A stretch of DNA of 64,000 bases. Origin: Hufsiella arboris (GTDB taxonomy: Bacteria > Bacteroidota > Bacteroidia > Sphingobacteriales > Sphingobacteriaceae). Positions 26,502 through 35,644 of the stretch are shown here, in pieces. The stretch spans positions 496,001 through 560,000 of the forward strand of contig NZ_WVHT01000002.1 of the NCBI RefSeq assembly GCF_009834875.1, read 5' to 3'. Under the pieces are notes generated by a model. That model saw nothing but the letters and a program-made list of their open reading frames with translations. It did not search any database and had not been told where the DNA came from. A program made the translations under genes and the position numbers. Within the stretch, counting starts at the first letter, position 1. Every line of letters starts with the position of its first letter.

Positions 26502-27614
26502 TTAGACCGCCAGATAATAAATCATATTTCTAACAATTGTCTCGGATATGCTAAATGCAATATAATACATAACGAAAATTGTCAGCATTTTGAAAATGGT
26601 CTGTTTTTTCGTCCGCTGATAAAATATTTTAAGCGCCTGGTAACCATACCAAAAAAGCCATATTATCACACCTAAGCTGATTATCGTTCCCAAAAATGAA
26701 TCTTCACCAAACACATATTTTTTCAATGGCTGAGTAAGTATTGAGATTAGGAAAAAAACTGTCATACCATGGACGGTGAATATCAAATGATCTAAGTAAT
26801 AAATATGATTTTTACGGAAATTCCACATAATAAACAACGCTAGTAGCGGCATCAGTAAAAAATATTGCTTTGGCCTGTAATGTTCTAATTGCTCAGATAT
26901 TGCGGCAGCTTTCACTCCGTCATATTCAATTTCCCGTTTTCGCATCATTCGGACATACCAACCGTCACGGTTCAAAATAGGTAACTTTTTTTGTCTGACG
27001 AGATAAGCTTCATAAGTGCTGTCATTCCTGTCATCGTGAATTTGGGTGAAGGATTCAAGCGTTTCTTTAACAGAATCTGCCTTATTTTTTTTGTATTCTT
27101 GGTTCAGGCTATCGAGTACCAGGGTTTGTCGTTCAAAACTTAGATCTCTAAACGAACTTTTATTATAACCTTTTCTAATTGCCTGTTGCGCCTTTGCGGT
27201 CAGTGTTGAATTAGTTAGTCCAATCTGGCGCATAGCATTATTTACTTCTTTGCCAGCTGTTTGCTCATTTTTTGTAACAACCTTGTCATCGTCTTTCTCA
27301 TGTTTTTCTGGCGAATAAACCACCAAAAAATATACGATCGAGACTAAAATATACATGCTCACAGGGTTGATATATCGTGCCCTTTTTCCGGCAAGGTAAT
27401 CAAGCGTGACTTGTCCTGGCTTTATGAGGAGGGGTTTTAATGTTTGGAAAAACTTATTGTCGAAGTGAAAATAATGCCCGATACTATGGCCTATAAAGTG
27501 CCAGAAACTTTCTTTGAGTTCAAGGTTAGGCTGCCCGCATCTGCTGCAATAATGTTCATCTACATGGCGCTCGCAGTTTAGGCAATTGTGTTCTTTTCTG
27601 TAATGACCAGACAT
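26502..27614 (-). CDS. DUF3667 domain membrane protein, paralogue 1
   Basis: A 370-residue paralogue of the next gene with the same layout: zinc ribbon CLNCERHVDEHYCSRCGQ (residues 10-27), DUF3667 core (ESFWHFIGHSIGHYFHFDNK, LIKPGQVTLDYLAGKRARYI), one membrane helix, a charged middle region (about 115-235), then several membrane helices. The cysteine ligands are conserved in both copies. It starts five bases after the MFS transporter stop, so the three genes form one operon. Divergence in the middle region suggests different partners and not a very recent duplication. Confidence 0.9.
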   Translation of the reverse strand: MSGHYRKEHNCLNCERHVDEHYCSRCGQPNLELKESFWHFIGHSIGHYFHFDNKFFQTLKPLLIKPGQVTLDYLAGKRARYINPVSMYILVSIVYFLVVYSPEKHEKDDDKVVTKNEQTAGKEVNNAMRQIGLTNSTLTAKAQQAIRKGYNKSSFRDLSFERQTLVLDSLNQEYKKNKADSVKETLESFTQIHDDRNDSTYEAYLVRQKKLPILNRDGWYVRMMRKREIEYDGVKAAAISEQLEHYRPKQYFLLMPLLALFIMWNFRKNHIYYLDHLIFTVHGMTVFFLISILTQPLKKYVFGEDSFLGTIISLGVIIWLFWYGYQALKIFYQRTKKQTIFKMLTIFVMYYIAFSISETIVRNMIYYLAV

Positions 27615-27619
27615 CTCGA

Positions 27620-28864
27620 TTAGTGCGTAAGATTTTCCAGGCTTTCGTATTTCTCGTGTTTGTATTTAAAAATGAAAGGGAAAACAATAGCGAGGACCAA
27701 CGCATAACCAGCGAATGTAAACCAGATGTTATGCCAGTTGCGCACGCCGTTTTCAGTGAAAAAGTCGACTACCCAACCGCTCAGAATTCCACCGAAAAAT
27801 GCTCCCAGGCCGTTCGTCATCAGCATGAATAGACCTTGCGCACTTGCGCGGATTTTTGGATCTGCCTCGCGCTCAACAAATAATGAACCCGAAATATTGA
27901 AGAAGTCGAATGCCATACCGTAAATGATCATCGACAATACCAGCAAATACAAACCACTTCCCGGATTGCCTATTCCAAATAGTCCGAAGCGCAGAACCCA
28001 TGCCACGATGCTAAATAGCATAACGTTTTTAATACCAAATTTCTGGAGGAAAAATGGAATGGTCAGGATAAACAAGGTTTCTGATATCTGGGAGATAGAT
28101 AGGAGCAAATTTGGATGCTGAACCCCGAAAGAATCGGGATAAGTAGTTTTAAAATCGTCAAGAAATGAGCCGCCAAACAGGTTGGTTATCTGCAGAGCTG
28201 CTCCTAAAAACATTGAAAAAATGAAAAATATCGCCATCTTCCGGCTTCGGAATAATACAAAAGCATCCAAACCTATTGAAGATGCGAAGCTTTTTGCATC
28301 TCCTTCTTTAAGCGGCGGTCTTTTAGGCATGGTAAAGGAATAAAGCCCCAGCAAAAAGGCAGCACCGGCACTTACATAAAGCTGCATCGGGCTTTTCGTG
28401 AAGCCTAAAAAATCAACCATCCACATAGCAGCGATAAAACCAACCGTACCCCATACCCGGATCGGTGGAAATGATTTTACGATATCAAGGTTATTCTTCT
28501 CTAAGGCATTGTAAGAAACTGTATTTGCCAACGCTATCGTTGGCATGTAAGCCATCGAGTTAAAAAGCATGATTATGTAAAGCGACGGATAATCAGTTAC
28601 TCGTGACGCTATTAATAACAAAGCAGCGCCGGCAAGATGGCAAAAACCCAGTACTTTTTCAGCATTTATGAAACGGTCGGAAATAATTCCCATTACCGCG
28701 GGCATAAACAAAGAAGCAATTCCCATTGTGGCGAAAATACTTCCGACTTCCACTCCCGAAAATTTTAAGGTTACAATCATGTAGCCTCCAAGGGAAATAA
28801 GCCACGATCCCCAAACGAAAAATTGCAAAAAGTTTAATAATGTTAGACGAAACTTAACATTCAT
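27620..28864 (-). CDS. MFS nucleoside permease-like transporter (NupG/XapB type)
   Basis: A 414-residue major facilitator with 12 predicted helices. The N-terminal LLNFLQFFVWGSWLISLGGYM and the following GIASLFMPAVMGIISDRFI are typical of the nucleoside:H+ symporter family; the RVWGTVGFIAAMW motif opens helix 5 and the central loop (KRPPLKEGD) is short. It would import nucleosides by proton symport. It leads an operon with two DUF3667 genes, an association I cannot explain. No regulatory site is clear in the 98-base upstream gap. Confidence 0.88.
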   Translation of the reverse strand: MNVKFRLTLLNFLQFFVWGSWLISLGGYMIVTLKFSGVEVGSIFATMGIASLFMPAVMGIISDRFINAEKVLGFCHLAGAALLLIASRVTDYPSLYIIMLFNSMAYMPTIALANTVSYNALEKNNLDIVKSFPPIRVWGTVGFIAAMWMVDFLGFTKSPMQLYVSAGAAFLLGLYSFTMPKRPPLKEGDAKSFASSIGLDAFVLFRSRKMAIFFIFSMFLGAALQITNLFGGSFLDDFKTTYPDSFGVQHPNLLLSISQISETLFILTIPFFLQKFGIKNVMLFSIVAWVLRFGLFGIGNPGSGLYLLVLSMIIYGMAFDFFNISGSLFVEREADPKIRASAQGLFMLMTNGLGAFFGGILSGWVVDFFTENGVRNWHNIWFTFAGYALVLAIVFPFIFKYKHEKYESLENLTH

Positions 28865-28962
28865 AAAGAAAAGCTGATAAAGTGAAGGGTGAAGATAAAA
28901 TTATTTTACAATAAAATACTTTGAGATAGGCGTAAATGCAAGAATTGATAAAAATTGAAAAC

Positions 28963-29568
28963 CTACGAAGATTTTCTACGACTTAGTTCATCACGGATTT
29001 TAGCCGCCCGTTCATATGCTTCGTCATGTAAAGCTTGTTTGAGTTTGTCCTTTAGTTCGTCTTCCGACAAGGCGCTGTAGTTCGATGCACCGGGAGCGGG
29101 GGTTTCTGCTGTTTCAGCAGACTGCGTGTCAATATTTTCAAGGAACACAAAATCATTGCCTTCTATAACAATACCAGCTGAGGCAAGAATAAATTCGTAG
29201 GTATAAATAGGGCATTCAAAGCGCACCGCCAATGCTATCGCATCAGACGTTCGTGCATCAATTTCGGTATTCTTTTTACCGTCATTGCAAACCAGTTTGG
29301 CATAAAATATACCGTCCACCAGGTTGTAAATAATGATCTCAACTAAATTTATATGGTATATCTGGGCAAACGATTTAAACAAATCATGAGTTAGCGGACG
29401 GCTAGGCGTCATTTTTTCAATCTCGATTGCAATTGCCTGCGCCTCAAAACCGCCAATAATGATCGGGAGCCGGCGACGCCCGTTTACTTCGCCTAAAACC
29501 AAGGCGTATGCTCCGGACTGCGTCTGGCTGTATGATAAACCAACTATATCTAACTTGATCTTCTTCAT
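28963..29568 (-). CDS. Bifunctional nuclease family protein with UvrB/C-type motif
   Basis: A 201-residue protein: a BFN (DUF151) domain at residues 1-135 (LPIIIGGFEAQAIAIEIEK, RPLTHDLFKSF, IDARTSDAIALAVRF) and a C-terminal UVR motif at about 165-198 (LKDKLKQALHDEAYERAAKIRDEL in part). BFN proteins act on DNA or RNA in plants; their bacterial role is unclear. A 40-residue acidic/Ala-Pro linker separates the domains. It follows the etf operon after a hairpin, so it is probably transcribed in part from the etf promoter and in part alone. Confidence 0.93.
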   Translation of the reverse strand: MKKIKLDIVGLSYSQTQSGAYALVLGEVNGRRRLPIIIGGFEAQAIAIEIEKMTPSRPLTHDLFKSFAQIYHINLVEIIIYNLVDGIFYAKLVCNDGKKNTEIDARTSDAIALAVRFECPIYTYEFILASAGIVIEGNDFVFLENIDTQSAETAETPAPGASNYSALSEDELKDKLKQALHDEAYERAAKIRDELSRRKSS

Positions 29569-29579
29569 TATTTAAAATT

Positions 29580-29608
29580 AAATAGCTGAATTTGTCGTTC
29601 AGCTATTT
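29580..29608 (-). terminator. Hairpin terminator after etfA
   Basis: An 11-base perfect stem (AAATAGCTGAA with TTCAGCTATTT) around a seven-base loop begins six bases after the etfA stop on the minus strand and is followed by a T/A-rich stretch. It would reduce read-through into the nuclease gene whose ATG is at 29568. Confidence 0.6.
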
Positions 29609-29613
29609 AAAAA

Positions 29614-30591
29614 TTACCCTTGTGCTTTATAAGCCTTAACAGCCTCAGTTAATTTTGGAACGATATCAAAAGCATCGCCTACGATCCCATAGTCCGCAAC
29701 CTTGAAAAATGGCGCTTCAGGATCTTTATTAATTACAACGATTGTTTTTGACGAGCTGACGCCTGCCAAGTGCTGAATGGCACCTGAGATGCCTACTGCT
29801 ATATACAGGTTTGGACTAATTGCAATACCGGTTTGTCCGACGTGTTCTTCGTGTGGTCTCCAGCCGGCATCAGACACTGGTTTAGAACAAGCTGTAGCAG
29901 CACCAAGTGCATCGGCCAGATCTTCAATCATTTTCCAGTTTTCAGGTCCTTTCAAACCGCGTCCGGCAGATACAACAAGCTCGGCATCAGGTAGTGAAAT
30001 CTTATCCGTAGCGCGAACAATCTCTTTAATAACAGATTTGAAGTCAGAGTCTTTTACAGACGACTCAAAATTTTCAACCGCTGCAGTCGCTCCGGTTTCT
30101 TCGACCTTATAACTATTGGGATTTAACGCAATCACTTTTTTTGCTGATGTTATTTCAGTAAATGCAAAAGCCTTGCCGGAAAATGCAGTTCTTTTGACAA
30201 TAAACTTTCCGTCAGAAACTTCAGGCAAAGCAACAGCCCCGGAAATTAACCCGGCTTGTAACTTAACTGCGATTCGTGGTGCTAAGCCTTTTCCGCTAAA
30301 TGAATTGGAAAGAACAACAATGTCTGCACTTTCTTTAGCTGCGGCTTCGGCTATTACTGAAGCGTAGGCTTGGTTAACGAAGGTTTTTAACTTATCTGAT
30401 GTAACATTTAATATTTTGGTAGCGCCGTATTTACCCAATTCGGAAAGCGCCACATCTGCCACGTTCCCAATTGAAATTGCAGCCAAACTTGTGTTTAAGG
30501 TTTTTGCTAAGGCAGCGGCGTAAGAAACTACTTCAAACGTCGATTTTTTGAACTGCCCATCGGCATTCTCTACATATACTAATACAGACAT
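29614..30591 (-). CDS. etfA: Electron transfer flavoprotein alpha subunit
   Basis: A 325-residue ETF alpha chain. The C-terminal FAD-binding domain is complete (LVVSAGRGLKGPENW, SDAGWRPHEEHVGQTG, YIAVGISGAIQHLAG, INKDPEAPFF). With EtfB it carries electrons from acyl-CoA dehydrogenases to the quinone pool, so fatty-acid or amino-acid oxidation is implied. It follows etfB after 35 bases and is closed by a hairpin. The start ATG gives MSVLVYVENADGQFKK, standard for the family. Confidence 0.97.
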   Translation of the reverse strand: MSVLVYVENADGQFKKSTFEVVSYAAALAKTLNTSLAAISIGNVADVALSELGKYGATKILNVTSDKLKTFVNQAYASVIAEAAAKESADIVVLSNSFSGKGLAPRIAVKLQAGLISGAVALPEVSDGKFIVKRTAFSGKAFAFTEITSAKKVIALNPNSYKVEETGATAAVENFESSVKDSDFKSVIKEIVRATDKISLPDAELVVSAGRGLKGPENWKMIEDLADALGAATACSKPVSDAGWRPHEEHVGQTGIAISPNLYIAVGISGAIQHLAGVSSSKTIVVINKDPEAPFFKVADYGIVGDAFDIVPKLTEAVKAYKAQG

Positions 30592-30626
30592 TGTTATCTG
30601 GGATTATTTAAAAGGTAAATGATTAG

Positions 30627-31364
30627 TTAAATTACGCGGGCTTCGGAATGCAGAAGCTCCACTAGTTTTTCAGCATCAGTATCCTGAAGCATTTTTACCG
30701 CTCCGCGCGGAGCCGGTGTTTCGTAGTTCTTCACAACGGTAAGCGCATCAACAGCTGTTGGCTCAATTACTTGCAATGGTTTGGTTCGGGCAGACATGAT
30801 ACCACGCATATTTGGAATTTTAGGCTCGGCAACGCCTTCAGCGCAACTTGCAACAAGTGGAGTTGGTACAGAAAGGATTTCCTTTCCGCCCTCGATTTCC
30901 CGCTCTAATGTAGCATTAGAACCATCCACATCTAATTTTTTTATAATTGAAACCGATGGAATGTCCAGTAGTTCGCCGATCATAGCAGTAACCTGTGATC
31001 CGTTATAGTCTATCGATTCTCTACCTGTTAAAATCAAATCGAAAGATTTATCTTTTGCGTAGGCGGCGATCTGGTTAGCCACAAACCATGCATCCTTTGG
31101 CTGTGCATTAACTCTTACTGCATCATCAGCTCCAATAGCTAAAGCCTTCCGTATCGTTGGTTCGGTGGACAATTCGCCTATATGAATAAGCGACACAGTA
31201 CCTTTTCCGCCTTCTGTTAATTCAATTGCTCGTGCAAGGGCAATCTCATCATAGGGATTCAATATAAACTGTACTCCGGCTGCGTTAAATTGCGTATTAT
31301 TATCTGTAAAGGTTATTTTTGTCGTCGTGTCGGGAACATTGCTGATGCACACCAGAATTTTCAT
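30627..31364 (-). CDS. etfB: Electron transfer flavoprotein beta subunit
   Basis: A 245-residue ETF beta chain with the AMP-binding ETF fold. Recognisable segments are ILVCISNVPDTTTKI at the start, NPYDEIALARAIELTE near 37-52, ILTGRESIDYNGSQVTAMIGELL near 110-132 (in part) and the C-terminal RGAVKMLQDTDAEKLVELL. It forms the heterodimer with EtfA, whose gene follows. A TAnnTTTG element 16 bases upstream on the minus strand probably starts this two-gene operon. Confidence 0.97.
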   Translation of the reverse strand: MKILVCISNVPDTTTKITFTDNNTQFNAAGVQFILNPYDEIALARAIELTEGGKGTVSLIHIGELSTEPTIRKALAIGADDAVRVNAQPKDAWFVANQIAAYAKDKSFDLILTGRESIDYNGSQVTAMIGELLDIPSVSIIKKLDVDGSNATLEREIEGGKEILSVPTPLVASCAEGVAEPKIPNMRGIMSARTKPLQVIEPTAVDALTVVKNYETPAPRGAVKMLQDTDAEKLVELLHSEARVI

Positions 31365-31379
31365 AATCTTTCGTTTTTA

Positions 31380-31387
31380 CAAAAATA
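31380..31387 (-). promoter_or_regulatory. Bacteroidota -7 element of the etfBA operon
   Basis: CAAAAATA on the plus strand reads TATTTTTG on the minus strand, an exact TAnnTTTG, 16 bases before the etfB ATG. The mRNA leader would be about 10 bases. Confidence 0.5.
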
Positions 31388-31409
31388 GCTAAAAAAGCCA
31401 CTTTTAAAA

Positions 31410-31745
31410 ATGCACAGAAACCGTTTACAAAAGCTCCTGGAGTTTTATAATAATGAACCCAACGATCCTTTTTTGAAATATGCGCTGGCCACTGAATACC
31501 TCCGTCTAAATGAGGCAGATACAGCTTTATCTTACTACCAGGATCTTGTAACTAATCATCCCGGTTATGTTGGTACATATTATCATCTCGGTAAACTATA
31601 CGAATCGTTAAATCGCCAGAACGATGCGACTAAAACTTACCAGGACGGCATGAAAGCGGCGCGAGCTGCGGCAGATAACCATGCTTATTCTGAATTACTG
31701 GCGGCGTATAATTCAGCTATCGGATTAAACTACGAGGATGACTGA
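31410..31745 (+). CDS. Small TPR-repeat protein
   Basis: A 111-residue soluble protein with two to three tetratricopeptide repeats (DPFLKYALATEYLRLNEADTALSYY in part, VGTYYHLGKLYESLNRQNDATKTYQDG). TPR proteins act as protein-binding scaffolds; the partner is unknown. Its TGA shares one base with the ATG of the chromate transporter-like gene (TGATG at 31743-31747), so the two are translationally coupled. Confidence 0.85.
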   Translation: MHRNRLQKLLEFYNNEPNDPFLKYALATEYLRLNEADTALSYYQDLVTNHPGYVGTYYHLGKLYESLNRQNDATKTYQDGMKAARAAADNHAYSELLAAYNSAIGLNYEDD

Positions 31746-32953
31746 TGCTAAGCCGCGCTAAAAAGTTTTTTTTCCTGCGTGATGCACTGTTATTCACTTT
31801 TACGTCGTTTGGCGGCCCGCAGGCCCACATGGGTATTATGCTTAAGGACTTTGTAAAAAAACGTGCATATATATCGGAACAGGAACTTCTTGAACTCAAC
31901 GCGTTAACGCAGATATTGCCAGGCCCGTCATCTACGCAGACACTTATCGGGATAGCGTACAAGGTGGGAGGGGTTCCTCTCGCACTAATCACGTTCCTAA
32001 TCTGGGTTATCCCGTCGGCAGCATTTATGTGTTTTATTGCAGTGAGTTTCAGCCGCTGGAATACAAAGGCTCTTTTCGATCATGTTTTAACTTATGTACA
32101 GCCTATTGCAGTTGGAATAGTAGCTTACGCGGCTTATTCATTTGCAAGGGCGGTTTTAAAAACGCCAACTTCCGTCGTTATGGCGGTGGCGGCAATTCTG
32201 GTTACACTGATTCTCCGGAATGCCTATGTATTTCCGATATTAATTTTACTCGGCGGCATTATCAGTTCAGCCATTGATACTCCTTCGGGCGAAAATGAAA
32301 TGAAAGCACAGCTTTTTTCGAACGTAAACAGAAAAAAGCTTTTTTATTTTATCGGGATATTATTGGTGTTTGCAACGTTAGGCGCGCTGATTAATCAAAC
32401 ATCTCCATTCAGTTTACCGATACGTTTATTTGAAAACTTCTACCGAAACGGCATTATCATTTTTGGCGGGGGACAAGTGCTGGTTCCGTTGATGTACACC
32501 GAATTCGTTGAAATGAAGCACTATCTGTCGGCTGCCGAATTCTTGTCCGGATACGCTTTTCAGCAAGCGATTCCGGGACCGACGTTTTCGTTTACCTCGT
32601 TTGTTGGAAGTATGGCTTTAAAAAACAATGGTTATGGTCTAAGCGGGCAAATATTAGGAAGTGTTGTGGCGATGCTGGGTATTAATCTGCCAGGTTTAAT
32701 ACTCGTTTTGTTTATTGTACCTTTTTGGAACGACCTGAAAAGGATCACCCACATTAAAAATTCATTGTCCGGAATAAACGCTGTTGCAGTTGGTTTTTAC
32801 TTTGCGGCGTTTTTGTTCCTCTTAAAAACGCCAGCCATCAACTTATTGACTGTCAGTTTAATTGCCGGCACTTTTCTAATTCTTTACTTCACTAAAATCA
32901 GAACTCCGTTTTTAATAATTGCCGGAATTCTGCTCGGTTTGCTCATTAAGTGA
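31745..32953 (+). CDS. chrA: ChrA-type chromate/anion transporter
   Basis: A 402-residue CHR-family transporter made of two homologous halves. The N-half shows FTSFGGPQAHMGIMLKDFV and LTQILPGPSSTQT; the C-half shows IIFGGGQVLVPLMYTEFV and FQQAIPGPTFSFTSFVG. About ten membrane helices are predicted. ChrA proteins expel chromate, probably in exchange with sulfate-like anions; without a chrB or reductase next to it, true chromate resistance is uncertain. It is coupled to the preceding TPR gene and ends four bases before the convergent dnaB. Confidence 0.92.
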   Translation: MLSRAKKFFFLRDALLFTFTSFGGPQAHMGIMLKDFVKKRAYISEQELLELNALTQILPGPSSTQTLIGIAYKVGGVPLALITFLIWVIPSAAFMCFIAVSFSRWNTKALFDHVLTYVQPIAVGIVAYAAYSFARAVLKTPTSVVMAVAAILVTLILRNAYVFPILILLGGIISSAIDTPSGENEMKAQLFSNVNRKKLFYFIGILLVFATLGALINQTSPFSLPIRLFENFYRNGIIIFGGGQVLVPLMYTEFVEMKHYLSAAEFLSGYAFQQAIPGPTFSFTSFVGSMALKNNGYGLSGQILGSVVAMLGINLPGLILVLFIVPFWNDLKRITHIKNSLSGINAVAVGFYFAAFLFLLKTPAINLLTVSLIAGTFLILYFTKIRTPFLIIAGILLGLLIK

Positions 32954-32956
32954 TTA

Positions 32957-34519
32957 TCAGAAAGGCGGCTCTTCATCAATGTCGTCCATTCTGGATGGCC
33001 TGATGATAAAGTTATTCGGTTTTTCAAAGTCTGTTGATGGAGCCATCCCTGCAAACGGATCAGCGCTAAAAGAAGATGGTGCGGAAAAATCTTCCTGTAA
33101 ATCCTGGAATTTCACGTATTTACCAACGAAGTTCAACCGGACTTTTCCGGTTTCTCCGTTACGGTGTTTAGCGATGATAACTTCACCAACACCGGTTGTA
33201 GGCATTCCGTCTTCATCTTCAGTAAGGCCGTAATATTCAGGACGGTAAAGAAACAATACCATATCAGCGTCCTGCTCAATAGATCCGGATTCACGAAGGT
33301 CACTTAACATTGGCCGCTTATCACCGCCGCGTGTTTCTACCGCCCGGCTTAACTGTGACAGCGCGATAACGGGGACGTTTAACTCTTTTGCTACGGATTT
33401 TAAAGCCCGTGATATACTACCGATCTCCTGTTCACGGTTCCCGCCTTTGGAATCTCCCTTACCATGCATCAGCTGCAGGTAGTCAATAATGATCATTTGG
33501 ATATCATACTGAGCTTTTAAACGACGGCATTTTGCGCGAAACTCAAAAATATTTAACGCGGGTGTGTCATCGATAAAAAGAGGTGCTTCCGTTAATTTTC
33601 CAATTTTTGAATGCAGTTGAGCCCATTCCCATTCGGCAAGATTTCCTTTACGAAGTTTTTCCTGTTCGATTTCTGTTTCTCCAGATATCAGACGATTGAC
33701 AAGCTGAACAGAGGACATTTCCAGTGAGAACACTACTACCGGTTTGCTAAACTGAACGGCCGCATTCCGGGCGCAGCTAAGTACGAACGCCGTTTTACCC
33801 ATCGCCGGCCGGGCAGCGATAATTACAAGGTCGGAAGCCTGCCAGCCCGAGGTCATCCGGTCAAGCTGCGTAAAGCCAGAAGGCACACCAGTCAAACCGT
33901 CAACTTTATCTTTTAATTTTTCAAGTGATTCCAATGATTCGCGAACGATATCGTCCATTTTCCGTGAATCCCTGCGAAGATTATTTTGTGCGATATCAAA
34001 CAGATTTTTTTCGGCCATGTCAAGCAAGTCGAATATGTCTGTGGTATCTTCGTAGGCGTTGTTAATGATTTCAGTTGAAATACGGATGAGTTCACGCTGA
34101 ATATATTTCTGTGAAATAATCCGGGCGTGATATTCGATGTTCGCAGCCGACACAACCCGGTTGGTCAGCTCGGTGATATAATATGCACCGCCGATCATTT
34201 CCAGATCGCCTTGCTGGCGTAACTGTGAGGTAACAGTTAATATATCTATCGGCGACGATTTTTGAAAAAGTACACCGATTGCTTCAAAGATTTTCTGATG
34301 ACTGTCTTTATAAAAAACTTCGGGCTTCAAAATGTCAATAACTGCCGAAAGTGCATCCTTTTCAAGCATCAGTGCGCCGAGAACAGCCTCTTCCAAATCA
34401 ACAGCTTGCGGAGGAAGTTTTCCTAAACCACTTACCATGTTATTGAGGCGCGTACGACGCTCCGTTCCGGAAGCAGATCTTTTGCTGCGACCGAAATCAT
34501 TTTCATTTTCTAAACTCAT
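32957..34519 (-). CDS. dnaB: Replicative DNA helicase DnaB
   Basis: A 520-residue hexameric helicase that unwinds DNA at the replication fork. The N-terminal domain begins PPQAVDLEEAVLGALM; the RecA-like motor has Walker A ARPAMGKTA, FSLEMSSVQL, the Walker B IIIDYLQLM and ALSQLSRAVE; LSDLRESGSIEQDADMVLFL completes the core. Family length is normal with a short acidic tail. The start was placed at the ATG at 34519; an in-frame GTG one codon upstream is less likely. A TAnnTTTG element lies only six bases before the ATG, suggesting a leaderless mRNA. Confidence 0.97.
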   Translation of the reverse strand: MSLENENDFGRSKRSASGTERRTRLNNMVSGLGKLPPQAVDLEEAVLGALMLEKDALSAVIDILKPEVFYKDSHQKIFEAIGVLFQKSSPIDILTVTSQLRQQGDLEMIGGAYYITELTNRVVSAANIEYHARIISQKYIQRELIRISTEIINNAYEDTTDIFDLLDMAEKNLFDIAQNNLRRDSRKMDDIVRESLESLEKLKDKVDGLTGVPSGFTQLDRMTSGWQASDLVIIAARPAMGKTAFVLSCARNAAVQFSKPVVVFSLEMSSVQLVNRLISGETEIEQEKLRKGNLAEWEWAQLHSKIGKLTEAPLFIDDTPALNIFEFRAKCRRLKAQYDIQMIIIDYLQLMHGKGDSKGGNREQEIGSISRALKSVAKELNVPVIALSQLSRAVETRGGDKRPMLSDLRESGSIEQDADMVLFLYRPEYYGLTEDEDGMPTTGVGEVIIAKHRNGETGKVRLNFVGKYVKFQDLQEDFSAPSSFSADPFAGMAPSTDFEKPNNFIIRPSRMDDIDEEPPF

Positions 34520-34524
34520 CACTG

Positions 34525-34532
34525 CAAATGTA
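34525..34532 (-). promoter_or_regulatory. Bacteroidota -7 element immediately before dnaB
   Basis: CAAATGTA on the plus strand reads TACATTTG on the minus strand, an exact TAnnTTTG. Its last base is six bases from the dnaB ATG, so the transcript would start at or beside the start codon. The -33 region is weak. Confidence 0.4.
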
Positions 34533-34773
34533 ATTAATTACCATCTAGCCTTTGTGAACAGCGAGCTTTTTACACTTTTTCTTTCTGATCAAATGACCCG
34601 TTTATATTCACATCGAAATGTTGATAAGTTGTTAACTTATCATATTATCAGCGAATTTGCAGTTCTTTGAAGTTGTTAAAAACTTTCCGTGTTGTTAGAA
34701 AATGCAGCTGACGTTTTTCTGACAATCAGTTTTTCCCGAAATATTGAATATTTTCGTACTAAAATTTTTACTA

Positions 34774-35535
34774 ATGAACACTAAGCCTCCTTTTGAAAAG
34801 CGGGAATCAAACCAAATGGTATTCGGAATCCGCGCAGTTATCGAAGCAATAAAAAGCGGAAAGGAGCTGGAATCAATTTTCGTTCAGCGAAGTTTAAGCG
34901 GTGGCTTATTTTTGGAGTTGAGACAACTTTTAAAAGAACATGAATTACCTCATCAAGCGGTTCCTATCGAAAAGTTAAATAGGCTTACCGCTAAAAATCA
35001 CCAGGGTGTTGTGGCTTTTATTTCGCCTATTATTTATCAAAAAATAGAGGATATCATCCCGCAGATCTATGAAAAAGGGGAGACGCCGTTAATCCTGATG
35101 CTCGATGGTGTTACTGACGTACGAAACTTCGGCGCAATTGCCCGAACCGCCGAGTGCGCGGGAGTTCATGCTATTGTGGTTCCTTCGAAAGGATCGGCAC
35201 AAGTTAATCCCGACGCGATTAAGACCTCAGCGGGCGCTCTTTATAAAATTCCCGTTTGCCGCCACGAAAATTTACAAAAAACAGCTCGCTTTTTACAGGA
35301 GTCAGGCCTTCAGCTTGTTGCATGCACAGAGAAAACGAACGACTATCTATACTCGCCCGATTATACTATGCCCAGCGTGATTATTATGGGATCTGAAGAA
35401 AGCGGAATTTCAAACGAGCTTATTCGGATTGCAGATCATCTGGCAAAGATCCCTATGGCTGGCGAAATAGAATCGCTGAATGTTTCGGTTTCAGCGGGCG
35501 TTATTATTTACGAAGCGGTGCGGCAGCGAATGTAA
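34774..35535 (+). CDS. rlmB: SPOUT 23S rRNA 2'-O-methyltransferase RlmB (TrmH family)
   Basis: A 253-residue methyltransferase from ATG 34774; the longer frame from 34744 adds ten hydrophobic residues not seen in the family. The substrate-binding N-domain (VFGIRAVIEAIKSGKELE, NHQGVVAF) is followed by the knotted SPOUT domain with DGVTDVRNFGAIARTAECAG, NPDAIKTSAGALYKIPV, VIIMGSEESGISNEL and IPMAGEIESLNVSVSAGV. RlmB methylates G2251 of 23S rRNA in E. coli. It is transcribed divergently from dnaB. Confidence 0.95.
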   Translation: MNTKPPFEKRESNQMVFGIRAVIEAIKSGKELESIFVQRSLSGGLFLELRQLLKEHELPHQAVPIEKLNRLTAKNHQGVVAFISPIIYQKIEDIIPQIYEKGETPLILMLDGVTDVRNFGAIARTAECAGVHAIVVPSKGSAQVNPDAIKTSAGALYKIPVCRHENLQKTARFLQESGLQLVACTEKTNDYLYSPDYTMPSVIIMGSEESGISNELIRIADHLAKIPMAGEIESLNVSVSAGVIIYEAVRQRM

Positions 35536-35563
35536 TCTTGATAATAAAGAGGAGGAAATGTCG

Positions 35564-35625
35564 AATGGAAAATAGAGAATGGTAAGTGTCGAGAATATTT
35601 TCACCTCCATTTTCTATTTCCCATT
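35564..35625. repeat. Imperfect inverted repeat between rlmB and manC
   Basis: The 19 bases at 35564-35582 and 35607-35625 are imperfect inverted copies (two mismatches). It lies between convergent genes and may act as a bidirectional terminator; it also resembles the low-complexity palindromic spacers seen elsewhere in such genomes. Confidence 0.6.
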
Positions 35626-35644
35626 TCCCAGATGCTTTGTGGGG

